Positions 1 to 5,833 of a stretch of 7,667 nucleotides of DNA are shown here, piece by piece (position 1 is the first letter of the stretch; each line of letters opens with the position of its first letter). The notes under the pieces were generated by a model, which worked only from the letters and a program-made list of their open reading frames with translations, had not been told where the DNA came from and ran no database searches. Position numbers and translations under genes: made by a program. This DNA comes from an uncultured Saprospiraceae bacterium. Lineage in GTDB: Bacteria > Bacteroidota > Bacteroidia > Chitinophagales > Saprospiraceae. The DNA lies in contig CALBVQ010000188.1 in the NCBI GenBank assembly GCA_937969485.1, positions 1-7,667 of the forward strand, written 5' to 3'.

Positions 1-27
1 GTTTCACTTTATTTTCAAGAATTATTA

Positions 28-208
28 AACCCGAATTATGCATTAGGATTTCGTCACGAGAGCGTAAAATGCAAAGAGAATGGGAGCTCAACAGTTCTTT
101 TGAAGCGCAGGCGTGGTCACCATCACGGTGAGCATCAAAAGAGCTGGACGTTCCCATTATCGAAGCAGTTTGAGCACGTAATAGATATCTTAATGCATAT
201 TTCGGGTT
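28..208. mobile_element. MITE-like element with inverted ends and a long nested hairpin
   Basis: The ends are inverted repeats: AACCCGAATTATGCATTA at 28-45 and TAATGCATATTTCGGGTT at 191-208, which match at 17 of 18 positions when one is reverse-complemented. The interior folds into a nested hairpin: 79-85 pairs with 152-158 (7 bp), 92-103 pairs with 135-146 (12 bp with one G-T wobble), and the tip is TCACC/GGTGA at 117-121 and 127-131 with a five-base loop. Size (181 bp), inverted ends and lack of a transposase suggest a non-autonomous element of MITE or REP type. I cannot assign an IS family. No target-site duplication is evident. One forward frame (codons starting at 1, 4, 7 and so on) is open from the window edge to TAA at 208-210; I regard that as probably incidental. 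Copies of the left end recur at 3939 and 7520. Confidence 0.6.
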
Positions 209-324
209 AAATCAAGTACAAGGCAGAAAACGCAAGGATAGCCTTAGCTATCATGAGTATTTCTAACGAAGTAATTGCTTTTAATAAACTTGAAAATATG
301 CGAAATTCTAAAACAGAATTGGTA
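208..324. repeat. Tandem repeat, 117-bp unit, copy 1
   Basis: This unit begins TAAATCAAGTACAAGGCAG and ends in CAGAATTGGTA. It is followed immediately by a second copy, giving a head-to-tail duplication. It carries a small perfect hairpin, GATAGC-CTTA-GCTATC, at 237-252. It starts directly at the right end of the preceding hairpin element. It holds no credible reading frame. It looks like a dispersed intergenic repeat of the kind common in Bacteroidota, although I could not search for other copies. Confidence 0.85.
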
Positions 325-440
325 TAAATCAAGTACAAGGCAGAAAACGCAAGGATAGCCTTAGCTATCAGGAGTATTTATAACGAAGTAATTGCTTTTA
401 TAAACTTGAAAATATGCGAAATGCTAAAACAGAATTGGTA
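325..440. repeat. Tandem repeat, 117-bp unit, copy 2 (116 bp)
   Basis: This is a direct copy of 208-324. It differs by three substitutions (ATGAG to AGGAG, TTTCT to TTTAT, GAAATT to GAAATG) and by one deleted A in the TTTTAATAAAC stretch. The same hairpin, GATAGC-CTTA-GCTATC, lies at 354-369 and is unchanged between copies. The near-identity points to a fairly recent duplication. Confidence 0.85.
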
Positions 441-459
441 TAAATGCATATTTCGGGTT
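441..459. repeat. Second copy of the element's right inverted end
   Basis: TAAATGCATATTTCGGGTT here repeats the right end at 191-208. It closes the repeat cluster, so 28-459 has one left end and two right ends with the tandem units between them. This suggests either that the tandem units lie inside a larger element spanning 28-459, or that a second element with only its right end preserved abuts the first. Confidence 0.6.
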
Positions 460-652
460 CAACGAACTTGGTATTGGAAAAAGATAATACTAGGCATTGA
501 ACTTCAACGTTTTATTCTAATAACCTCAAGTCCATGTCAAAAAAAAAGTAAAAACTTTACAATGAGATGCAACATTATTAAAGCCAAATGCGAATAGTAC
601 AATGATCGATCGTTTATTTAATTTTCCTTTCAAAAGCATAAAAAAATAACAA
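460..652. other. Intergenic region upstream of the lipoprotein gene
   Basis: This AT-rich stretch lies between the repeat cluster and the first gene. It contains a short inverted repeat, GTAAA-AAC-TTTAC, within about 548-560, and the palindrome GATCGATC at 604-611. TAATTTTC at 619-626 is one base from the Bacteroidota -7 consensus TAnnTTTG and lies about 27 bases before the ATG, but I see no clear TTG-type -33 box at suitable distance. The promoter of the downstream gene is presumably here but is not identified with confidence. Short open frames crossing this region overlap the repeats and look non-coding. Confidence 0.4.
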
Positions 653-1807
653 ATGAAATATTTAAAATTAATAGCATTACTACTAATAGGCTTTTCAGTA
701 GTGTTTACATCGTGTGAAGATAACGTCGACCAAATCATTGATGAAGATGTAGTAGTAAAAGACAAGACAGAAAACAATCTTGTAACTAGAAACAATTTCA
801 ATCCAGAAGGTAGTCTAGATTTCGGATGTTTTACAGTCGATTATCCATTTTCGCTTATTACAATCAATGAAAACGTAATTGAAATTACTAGTCAAGAAGA
901 CTTTGAAGACATACTATATGATACCGTTGATTATGTGGTAGATTTCGTTTACCCACTAGATATTACTTATGAAGACGGCGAAACAGCCGTTATTAACAAT
1001 ATTGATGAGTTGGGAGAAGCATTTGGAAGTTGTCTTCCAGACGAAGGATGGTCTTCACAATCTGTACCTGCTTTTATTCTAGGTGATGAATACTGTATTT
1101 CTTTGGTATATCCATTAACTGTAAGTGATATTGAAGAAAATACGTATACTGTAGATTCAGAAGAAGAATTTATTGACTTATTAGCATCAAACAATTTCTT
1201 TTTCTTTGAATTTCCTATAACTGTTGTAGAGAATGAAAGTGGAGAAGAGATTGTTGTTTCTAATGAAGAAGAATTCTTTGAAAGTATGTTCTCATGTGAA
1301 GAAATCAACCAACCTTGTGATTCATTGGTGTGGGATGGACAGATTGGTTGTTACGATATCGTATTTCCTACTACTTTACTACTAGAAGATGGTTCAGAAG
1401 TTACGGTTGAAAATTCAGATGAATTAACAGCACTTTTAGCTGGAAATGAGGTTATAGGATTTGTCTATCCTTTAGATTTAATCGAAATCGAAACAGGTGA
1501 ATCAGTCACAGTAAATAGTGAAGAAGAATTAATAGAGGCACTCATTAATTGTGGTGTGTTTGTTGGATTTGGGATTCCAGTTGAGCTAATGATCGAAGGA
1601 AATGGGACATGCTATGACATGGTATTCCCGGTAAGTATAACGGACTATTCTGGCGTAACTATTGAAGTAAGCTCTATAGAAGAACTGGAAGGTTACGTAA
1701 ACTTGGGATATGTTGTTGAGCTACCCCTAACAGTTGTTTTACCAGATGGAACGACCGTTACTTTAGCTACATTTACAGATATTGACACATTGTTTACAAA
1801 CTGTTAA
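653..1807 (+). CDS. Lipoprotein with four cysteine-bracketed repeat modules
   Basis: This is a secreted 384-residue lipoprotein of unknown function. Residues 1-20 form a signal peptide with a lipobox ending VFTSC, so Cys21 should be lipidated. After a short acidic linker come four modules, each opening and closing with cysteine: C59-C127, C148-C215, C233-C300 and C320-C384, spaced 68, 67, 67 and 64 residues apart. Each module consists of two related halves of about 33 residues, with a start like FVYPL, a central turn often containing DG or SG, and an EEL/EEF stretch followed by a hydrophobic helix-like end, giving eight half-repeats in all. I infer one disulfide per module; C222 is the only unpaired extra cysteine. 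The protein is very rich in Asp and Glu. From memory, such repeat lipoproteins occur in marine Bacteroidota, often uncharacterised. The start is set by the signal peptide. A terminator follows, then the sigma-factor gene. A cell-surface or periplasmic adhesin-like or sensing role is only a guess. Confidence 0.9.
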   Translation: MKYLKLIALLLIGFSVVFTSCEDNVDQIIDEDVVVKDKTENNLVTRNNFNPEGSLDFGCFTVDYPFSLITINENVIEITSQEDFEDILYDTVDYVVDFVYPLDITYEDGETAVINNIDELGEAFGSCLPDEGWSSQSVPAFILGDEYCISLVYPLTVSDIEENTYTVDSEEEFIDLLASNNFFFFEFPITVVENESGEEIVVSNEEEFFESMFSCEEINQPCDSLVWDGQIGCYDIVFPTTLLLEDGSEVTVENSDELTALLAGNEVIGFVYPLDLIEIETGESVTVNSEEELIEALINCGVFVGFGIPVELMIEGNGTCYDMVFPVSITDYSGVTIEVSSIEELEGYVNLGYVVELPLTVVLPDGTTVTLATFTDIDTLFTNC

Positions 1808-1818
1808 ACTACAATAAT

Positions 1819-1853
1819 TAGGGCGGATAGATTTAATCTATTCGTCCTATTTT
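1819..1853 (+). terminator. Intrinsic terminator after the lipoprotein gene
   Basis: A 13-bp stem (1819-1831 with 1837-1849, including two G-T wobbles) encloses the loop TTTAA and is followed by four T residues at 1850-1853. It begins 11 bases after the lipoprotein stop codon. Only 33 bases separate it from the start of the sigma-factor gene, leaving little room for a separate promoter downstream. Confidence 0.8.
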
Positions 1854-1886
1854 AAGCAAGTAAAAATTGCCATCCAAAGTAAAATC

Positions 1887-2447
1887 GTGATAGAATTAAT
1901 AACTATAAAAAAGTGCCTACGAGGTAATCAAGCTGCTTTCAAAAAGGCTTATAACGACTCTTTGCCCTATGTGTTATCAATTGTACGTCGATACATTTAC
2001 GATGAAGGAAGTAGACCAGATGCTGTTCAAGAAATATATATCCAGCTATTCAACAACCTTGACAAATACGATCCTAAGAGGGGTGAAGTAAAGTCTTTCG
2101 TTCGAACAGTAGCTGTTAACAAATGTATTACCCTTCTAAGAAAAAAGTCAACTAAGCCATTACTGCAGTCGCTTTCAGTAGTGGAAGAAAACAATTTAGC
2201 TGACGATTCTGAACAAGCTATTTTATCCCTTAAGAAAGAAGACATTTTAAAATTACTTGGTGGTATGCCAGATGGTTACAGAGTGATATTTATGCTTTTT
2301 TCGATTGACGGGTATTCTCACAAAGAAATAGCCGAAAAACTAAAAATTACATCTGAAACTTCAAGGTCACAATATTTTAGAGCGAAAAAGTGGCTAGTAA
2401 AAACATTTAATAAATCATCTTCAATAAAGTCTTATGGAACAATTTGA
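1887..2447 (+). CDS. ECF-type RNA polymerase sigma factor
   Basis: This is a 186-residue sigma-70 family protein of the extracytoplasmic-function group, which directs RNA polymerase to a specific regulon. A sigma region 2 spans about residues 24-88, with the core-binding DAVQEIYIQLFNNLDKYDP segment (45-63) and the -10-recognition helix around FVRTVAVNKCITLLRKK (71-87). A short acidic linker precedes region 4 (about 118-174), whose helix-turn-helix is near YSHKEIAEKLKITSETSR (143-160). Regions 1 and 3 are absent, as expected for ECF factors, and the length is typical. The start is GTG at 1887; no in-frame ATG exists nearby, and starting later would cut into region 2. The last 14 bases overlap the next gene, which encodes its likely anti-sigma factor, so the pair is probably translationally coupled. 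Target promoters cannot be read from the window. Confidence 0.95.
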   Translation: MIELITIKKCLRGNQAAFKKAYNDSLPYVLSIVRRYIYDEGSRPDAVQEIYIQLFNNLDKYDPKRGEVKSFVRTVAVNKCITLLRKKSTKPLLQSLSVVEENNLADDSEQAILSLKKEDILKLLGGMPDGYRVIFMLFSIDGYSHKEIAEKLKITSETSRSQYFRAKKWLVKTFNKSSSIKSYGTI

Positions 2448-3939
2448 CAAAAATATGCAAGATAAATTTCAAGACCTAGATAGCAATATTCCTAGTGAAT
2501 TCAGCTGGGATGCACTAGGAGATGGAATTATGGCAAACGTTGAAGTTAAGAAGAGAAGCAAAAAAATCTTATGGTTTCTAATTCCTAGTCTATTGGTAAT
2601 CGCTGGTTTCATAGGTTACAACTTGGCTAAATATGAAAATAAATTAGCAACTAAAAATATTGATCAATCGGAAGAACAAGCAATAGACTTGATCGACGCA
2701 GAACAAGAGATCAGCAAGAATAGAATTGAAACTCTAGACAACAACAACAATACTAGCAATACTAACACTAATAACAAGAAACAAAGTACCAATCTTACAA
2801 TATCTAAGGATATTAATTCTACTACAATAGAAGAGGTATTAGATTCAAGAAAGAGCCCTAGCACCGCAGATAGAAACTCAAAAGCGAATCAATCTGCACC
2901 TGCTAATTCTGTAAGTACTAGTGCTGATTTAGCTGCTATGGAGACAACACTAAAAGCATCTCCAGATTCTGAAAACATTAATCGGGAAAGAAATTCATCA
3001 ACTAATGTTTTTGATCGTAACGTGGAATCTTCAGTGGATAAAAACACTCAAGGGCGCAACACTAGCGGCGTTGACGTAGCACAGAATACTAGAAGTTCTT
3101 CTGAAAATAACTTTGGGCGGAAGCCCCTTGTACCTACAGGTCAGTTATCAATTAAGCTAAACAAGTTGACGTTTTCTAGTGCACCTATAGAGAACACGAT
3201 AACAACACTTGACAAAAACGACATATCACAAGACGAAAAAGTAGACGTTTTACCAAATATCAAACATACTATTTCATTGAATAATCAGCTTTCAATGTGG
3301 AATTTCACAGCTAGTGATTTCGATTTATCAACTTATGAATCGACGCTACCAGCATGGAATATTAATCTTGGATATGGTTATGCTTTAATCAAGAGACTAA
3401 GCATAAATAGTGGCGTGGGATACAACTTAAATGTAAGTAAACTAGATTATATCTTCACTCAAGAAACACATGAATATAGACCGGATGTGCCTCAAACAAT
3501 CATAAATCACTACACAGGTGAGACAAGACAAGAGATGGGTGCTTTTGCTGAAGTTACTAGTAAAAGACATGTAATACATCATAATAAAATGCACACGCTT
3601 AGCATACCTTTATCGGTAAATTACAACTACTTCATAAAGAACAATATTATACTAGGAGTAGATGTTGGCGTGCGAGGGAATTTCATCTTTTCAAGAGAAG
3701 GAAGAGGAATCAATGCTAACTTAGAATTAGTAGAATACAAAGATTTGGCTAGAACAACTATGCTTTTTGCTCAAGCTCAAGTGGGCACCTACGCAGAATA
3801 TAGTTTAAACCAAAAAATAAATTTGAGATTAGGCATACAATACAACCCACACGTAACAAAAGTGGAGTGGTTGGCAGATGATTCCAGAGGAATCAGCGAT
3901 GGGGGAATCAACTTTGGTATACGGTATGACCTTGATTAA
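2434..3939 (+). CDS. Predicted dual-membrane-spanning anti-sigma factor (IM helix plus OM barrel)
   Basis: This 501-residue protein has an unusual layout. Residues 1-44 form a short cytoplasmic tail with a W25-centred segment (PSEFSWDALGDGI) typical of Bacteroidota anti-sigma tails, ending in the basic stretch KKRSKK. A single transmembrane helix follows (about 45-65), oriented N-in by the positive-inside rule. Residues about 66-280 are a low-complexity linker rich in Asn, Ser, Thr and Asp. Residues about 285-501 show about eight alternating amphipathic strands (for example 306-315, 321-334, 386-400, 404-419, 441-457, 461-472, 491-499), consistent with an outer-membrane beta-barrel of the OMP_b-brl type. 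There is no N-terminal signal peptide. Dual-membrane-spanning anti-sigma factors (Dma) of this plan are known in Bacteroides thetaiotaomicron, where one controls vesiculation. Overlap with the sigma gene supports the pairing. The stop codon is followed at once by a repeat. The barrel assignment is by pattern only. Confidence 0.87.
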   Translation: MEQFDKNMQDKFQDLDSNIPSEFSWDALGDGIMANVEVKKRSKKILWFLIPSLLVIAGFIGYNLAKYENKLATKNIDQSEEQAIDLIDAEQEISKNRIETLDNNNNTSNTNTNNKKQSTNLTISKDINSTTIEEVLDSRKSPSTADRNSKANQSAPANSVSTSADLAAMETTLKASPDSENINRERNSSTNVFDRNVESSVDKNTQGRNTSGVDVAQNTRSSSENNFGRKPLVPTGQLSIKLNKLTFSSAPIENTITTLDKNDISQDEKVDVLPNIKHTISLNNQLSMWNFTASDFDLSTYESTLPAWNINLGYGYALIKRLSINSGVGYNLNVSKLDYIFTQETHEYRPDVPQTIINHYTGETRQEMGAFAEVTSKRHVIHHNKMHTLSIPLSVNYNYFIKNNIILGVDVGVRGNFIFSREGRGINANLELVEYKDLARTTMLFAQAQVGTYAEYSLNQKINLRLGIQYNPHVTKVEWLADDSRGISDGGINFGIRYDLD

Positions 3940-3972
3940 ACCCGAATCATGCACTAGGTTTTCGTCAAGAGC
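3939..3972. repeat. Solo left-end repeat between convergent genes
   Basis: AACCCGAATCATGCACTAGG and the following TTTTCGTCAAGAGC match the left end of the element at 28-63 and the copy at 7520-7555, with a few substitutions and a two-base gap. It fills practically the whole 35-bp gap between the anti-sigma stop (TAA, 3937-3939) and the ABC-F stop (3975-3977, - strand). The final A of the anti-sigma stop is the first base of the repeat. No right end or hairpin accompanies it. It does not form a convincing terminator. Confidence 0.75.
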
Positions 3973-3974
3973 AC

Positions 3975-5609
3975 TTAAATACCAGTAAATTCCTCAATTT
4001 GTTGTCGGGCATTTCGATCCAAGAATTCATCAATTGTTTCGAAGTGCTCGATTACTCGTTTATCCTTAAATTCGAATACTTTTTCAGATAACGTTCGTAA
4101 GAAATCCCTGTCGTGAGATACAAGAATGATGGTACCTTCGAAATTTCGAAGAGCCTCTTTCAATACATCCTTCGATCGAAGATCAAGGTGATTGGTAGGC
4201 TCATCGAGAATCAATAAGTTTACTGGTTCTAACAAAAGTTTTACCATTGCTAATCTTGTGCGCTCACCACCTGACAACACCTTTACCTTTTTATCGATAT
4301 CCTCTCCGCTAAACATAAACGCACCGAGTAGATTTTTGACTTGAGTACGAATATCACCTTTAGCTACCTCGTCTACAGTCTGAAAAACGGTAAGTTCCGG
4401 GTCAAGAAGTGAAGCTTGATTCTGCGCGAAATAGCCAATATGCGTATTGTGGCCTAATTTACATTCACCTTCAAAATTAATTTCGCCCATGATCGCCTTG
4501 ATCATAGTGGATTTACCTTCCCCGTTTCGCCCTACGAAACTTACTTTCTCGCCCCTCTTTATCGTCATTTCAGCATCTTTAAAAACGAGATGCTCCTCAT
4601 AAGATTTACTCATTTGATTCACAAGAACAGGGTAGTCTCCGGAACGAGGCGCCACAGGAAATCTAAGTTTCAGACTAGAATTATCCATTTCATCAACCTC
4701 TATTATTTCAAGTTTTTCAAGCATTCGCTCAACTGAACTCACTTGGTTCGTCTTGGAATAGGTTCCTTTAAATCTTTCGATAAAAGCCATGTTTGTAGCA
4801 ATCATCTTTTGTTGCTCCTTGAATGCCTTTAATTGTTGTTCTCTACGTTCTGAACGCAATTGCAGATAATGTGAATAATTAGCTTTATAATCGTAGACTC
4901 TGCCCATTGTTAGCTCAATCGTGCGCGTCGTGATGTTATCTATGAAAGTCTTATCGTGAGAAATCACGATTACAGCTTTCGCTTTCTCCGTAAGGAATTT
5001 CTCTAACCATACTACAGATTCGATATCGATGTGATTGGTCGGCTCATCGAGCAGGATAAGATCAGGTTTTTGTAATAATATCTTAGCTAGTTCAATCCGC
5101 ATTCTCCAGCCACCGCTGAATTCGCTAGTATCTCTATCGAGGTCCTCACGGTCGAAACCCAGTCCCAACAGAGCTTTCTCCACCTCAGCATCGTAATTAA
5201 CATCCTCATAAGAATAGAATTTTTCACCAACATCAGACGCTTTCTCGATGATTTTCATGTATTCAGGAGAATCGTAATCCGTCCGTGTAGCGAGTTGATC
5301 ATTAAGCTCTTCAAGCTCATTTTTCATTTCGAAATATCCTGCGAAGGCCTTCATCGCCTCTTGCTTGACAGTAGTGTTATCCTCAGTCAGAAGATGCTGA
5401 GGTAAATACGCGATGATTCCATCCTTGGGCGAACGTACACTACCATGCGACGGCTTATTCTCTCCTGCGATAATCTTCATGAGAGTTGACTTTCCCGCAC
5501 CATTCTTACCCATCAATGCGATCTTATCTTCAGGATTAACGACAAAAGAAATATCTTTAAAAAGAGTATGTCCACTAAATTCTACGCCTACCTTATCAAC
5601 TGAAATCAT
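3975..5609 (-). CDS. ABC-F family ATPase, ribosome-associated, YheS/Gcn20-like
   Basis: This is a 544-residue soluble protein with two ATP-binding cassettes and no membrane segment, the pattern of ABC-F translation factors that act at the ribosomal E site. Cassette 1 has Walker A GKNGAGKST (34-42), signature SGGWRMR (165-171), Walker B LILLDE (184-189, catalytic Glu189) and switch His218. Cassette 2 has Walker A GRNGEGKST (360-368), signature SGGERTR (446-452), Walker B LLILDE (465-470, Glu470) and His499. The inter-cassette linker (about 230-320) is the P-site tRNA-interaction region and is charged and helical. The SGGWRMR signature and linker resemble YheS and eukaryotic Gcn20/ABCF proteins. 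Nothing marks it as an antibiotic-resistance ABC-F; a housekeeping role is more likely. All catalytic residues are present and the length is normal. It is transcribed convergently with the anti-sigma gene and divergently from psd. Confidence 0.96.
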   Translation of the reverse strand: MISVDKVGVEFSGHTLFKDISFVVNPEDKIALMGKNGAGKSTLMKIIAGENKPSHGSVRSPKDGIIAYLPQHLLTEDNTTVKQEAMKAFAGYFEMKNELEELNDQLATRTDYDSPEYMKIIEKASDVGEKFYSYEDVNYDAEVEKALLGLGFDREDLDRDTSEFSGGWRMRIELAKILLQKPDLILLDEPTNHIDIESVVWLEKFLTEKAKAVIVISHDKTFIDNITTRTIELTMGRVYDYKANYSHYLQLRSERREQQLKAFKEQQKMIATNMAFIERFKGTYSKTNQVSSVERMLEKLEIIEVDEMDNSSLKLRFPVAPRSGDYPVLVNQMSKSYEEHLVFKDAEMTIKRGEKVSFVGRNGEGKSTMIKAIMGEINFEGECKLGHNTHIGYFAQNQASLLDPELTVFQTVDEVAKGDIRTQVKNLLGAFMFSGEDIDKKVKVLSGGERTRLAMVKLLLEPVNLLILDEPTNHLDLRSKDVLKEALRNFEGTIILVSHDRDFLRTLSEKVFEFKDKRVIEHFETIDEFLDRNARQQIEEFTGI

Positions 5610-5657
5610 GAATCTTATGCTTTACTATTTGTTACAGTGAATATGCTTTTGGGACCG

Positions 5658-5665
5658 CAAAGATA
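5658..5665 (-). promoter_or_regulatory. Candidate -7 box for the ABC-F gene
   Basis: On the minus strand this reads TATCTTTG, a full match to the Bacteroidota sigma-ABfr -7 consensus TAnnTTTG. It lies 48 bases before the ABC-F ATG, which would give a leader of roughly 40 bases. A TTG is present upstream on the same strand, but the spacing is about 27 bases, longer than usual, so only the -7 box is supported. Confidence 0.4.
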
Positions 5666-5677
5666 ATAGATAAAAGC

Positions 5678-5698
5678 TTTTTGGGTTTAACCCAAAAG
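5678..5698. promoter_or_regulatory. Palindrome in the ABC-F/psd divergent region
   Basis: TTTTGGGTT-T-AACCCAAAA forms nine perfect base pairs (5679-5687 with 5689-5697) around a single central T, plus a T-G wobble at the ends. It sits where the -33 region of the ABC-F promoter would fall, upstream of both divergent genes. It could be an operator or simply an incidental palindrome; the single-base centre argues against an RNA hairpin. Confidence 0.35.
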
Positions 5699-5833
5699 AA
5701 AAAAGATCTTAACCCACCTAATCTAGGAAGTTGCAAAACGGATTTTGCATTGCGTAATTTTACGATATGGAATTGCCAAGAAACAGTGGTAAACCTAGCA
5801 AAAGATTGTTTTTCTTTGTGTAAAAGCCGACCA

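Noticed and set aside
28..459. CRISPR array
   Set aside because: There are only two long tandem units with no spacers, and the remaining repeats are inverted ends.
406..597. 63-codon forward open frame
   Set aside because: It begins inside the second tandem repeat, crosses the repeated inverted end, and its translation has no protein-like pattern or family resemblance.
526..801. 91-codon reverse open frame
   Set aside because: It overlaps the signal peptide and first part of the lipoprotein gene on the other strand, and its product looks like antisense translation.
967..1308. 113-codon reverse open frame inside the lipoprotein gene
   Set aside because: It is a Ser-rich shadow of the Glu-rich coding strand, with no start context or homology.
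2027..2245. Reverse open frame inside the sigma gene
   Set aside because: It is antisense to conserved sigma region 2 and has no independent support.
2664..2864. Leu/Val-rich reverse open frame that looks like a membrane protein
   Set aside because: The hydrophobicity is an artefact of reading the Asn/Asp-rich linker codons backwards.
5413..5640. Forward open frame opposite the ABC-F start
   Set aside because: It is antisense to Walker A of a clear ABC-F gene.
5681..5833. TTG-initiated N-terminal extension of psd
   Set aside because: These 51 codons overlap the palindrome, lack Psd similarity, and the ATG at 5834 gives a normal family length.
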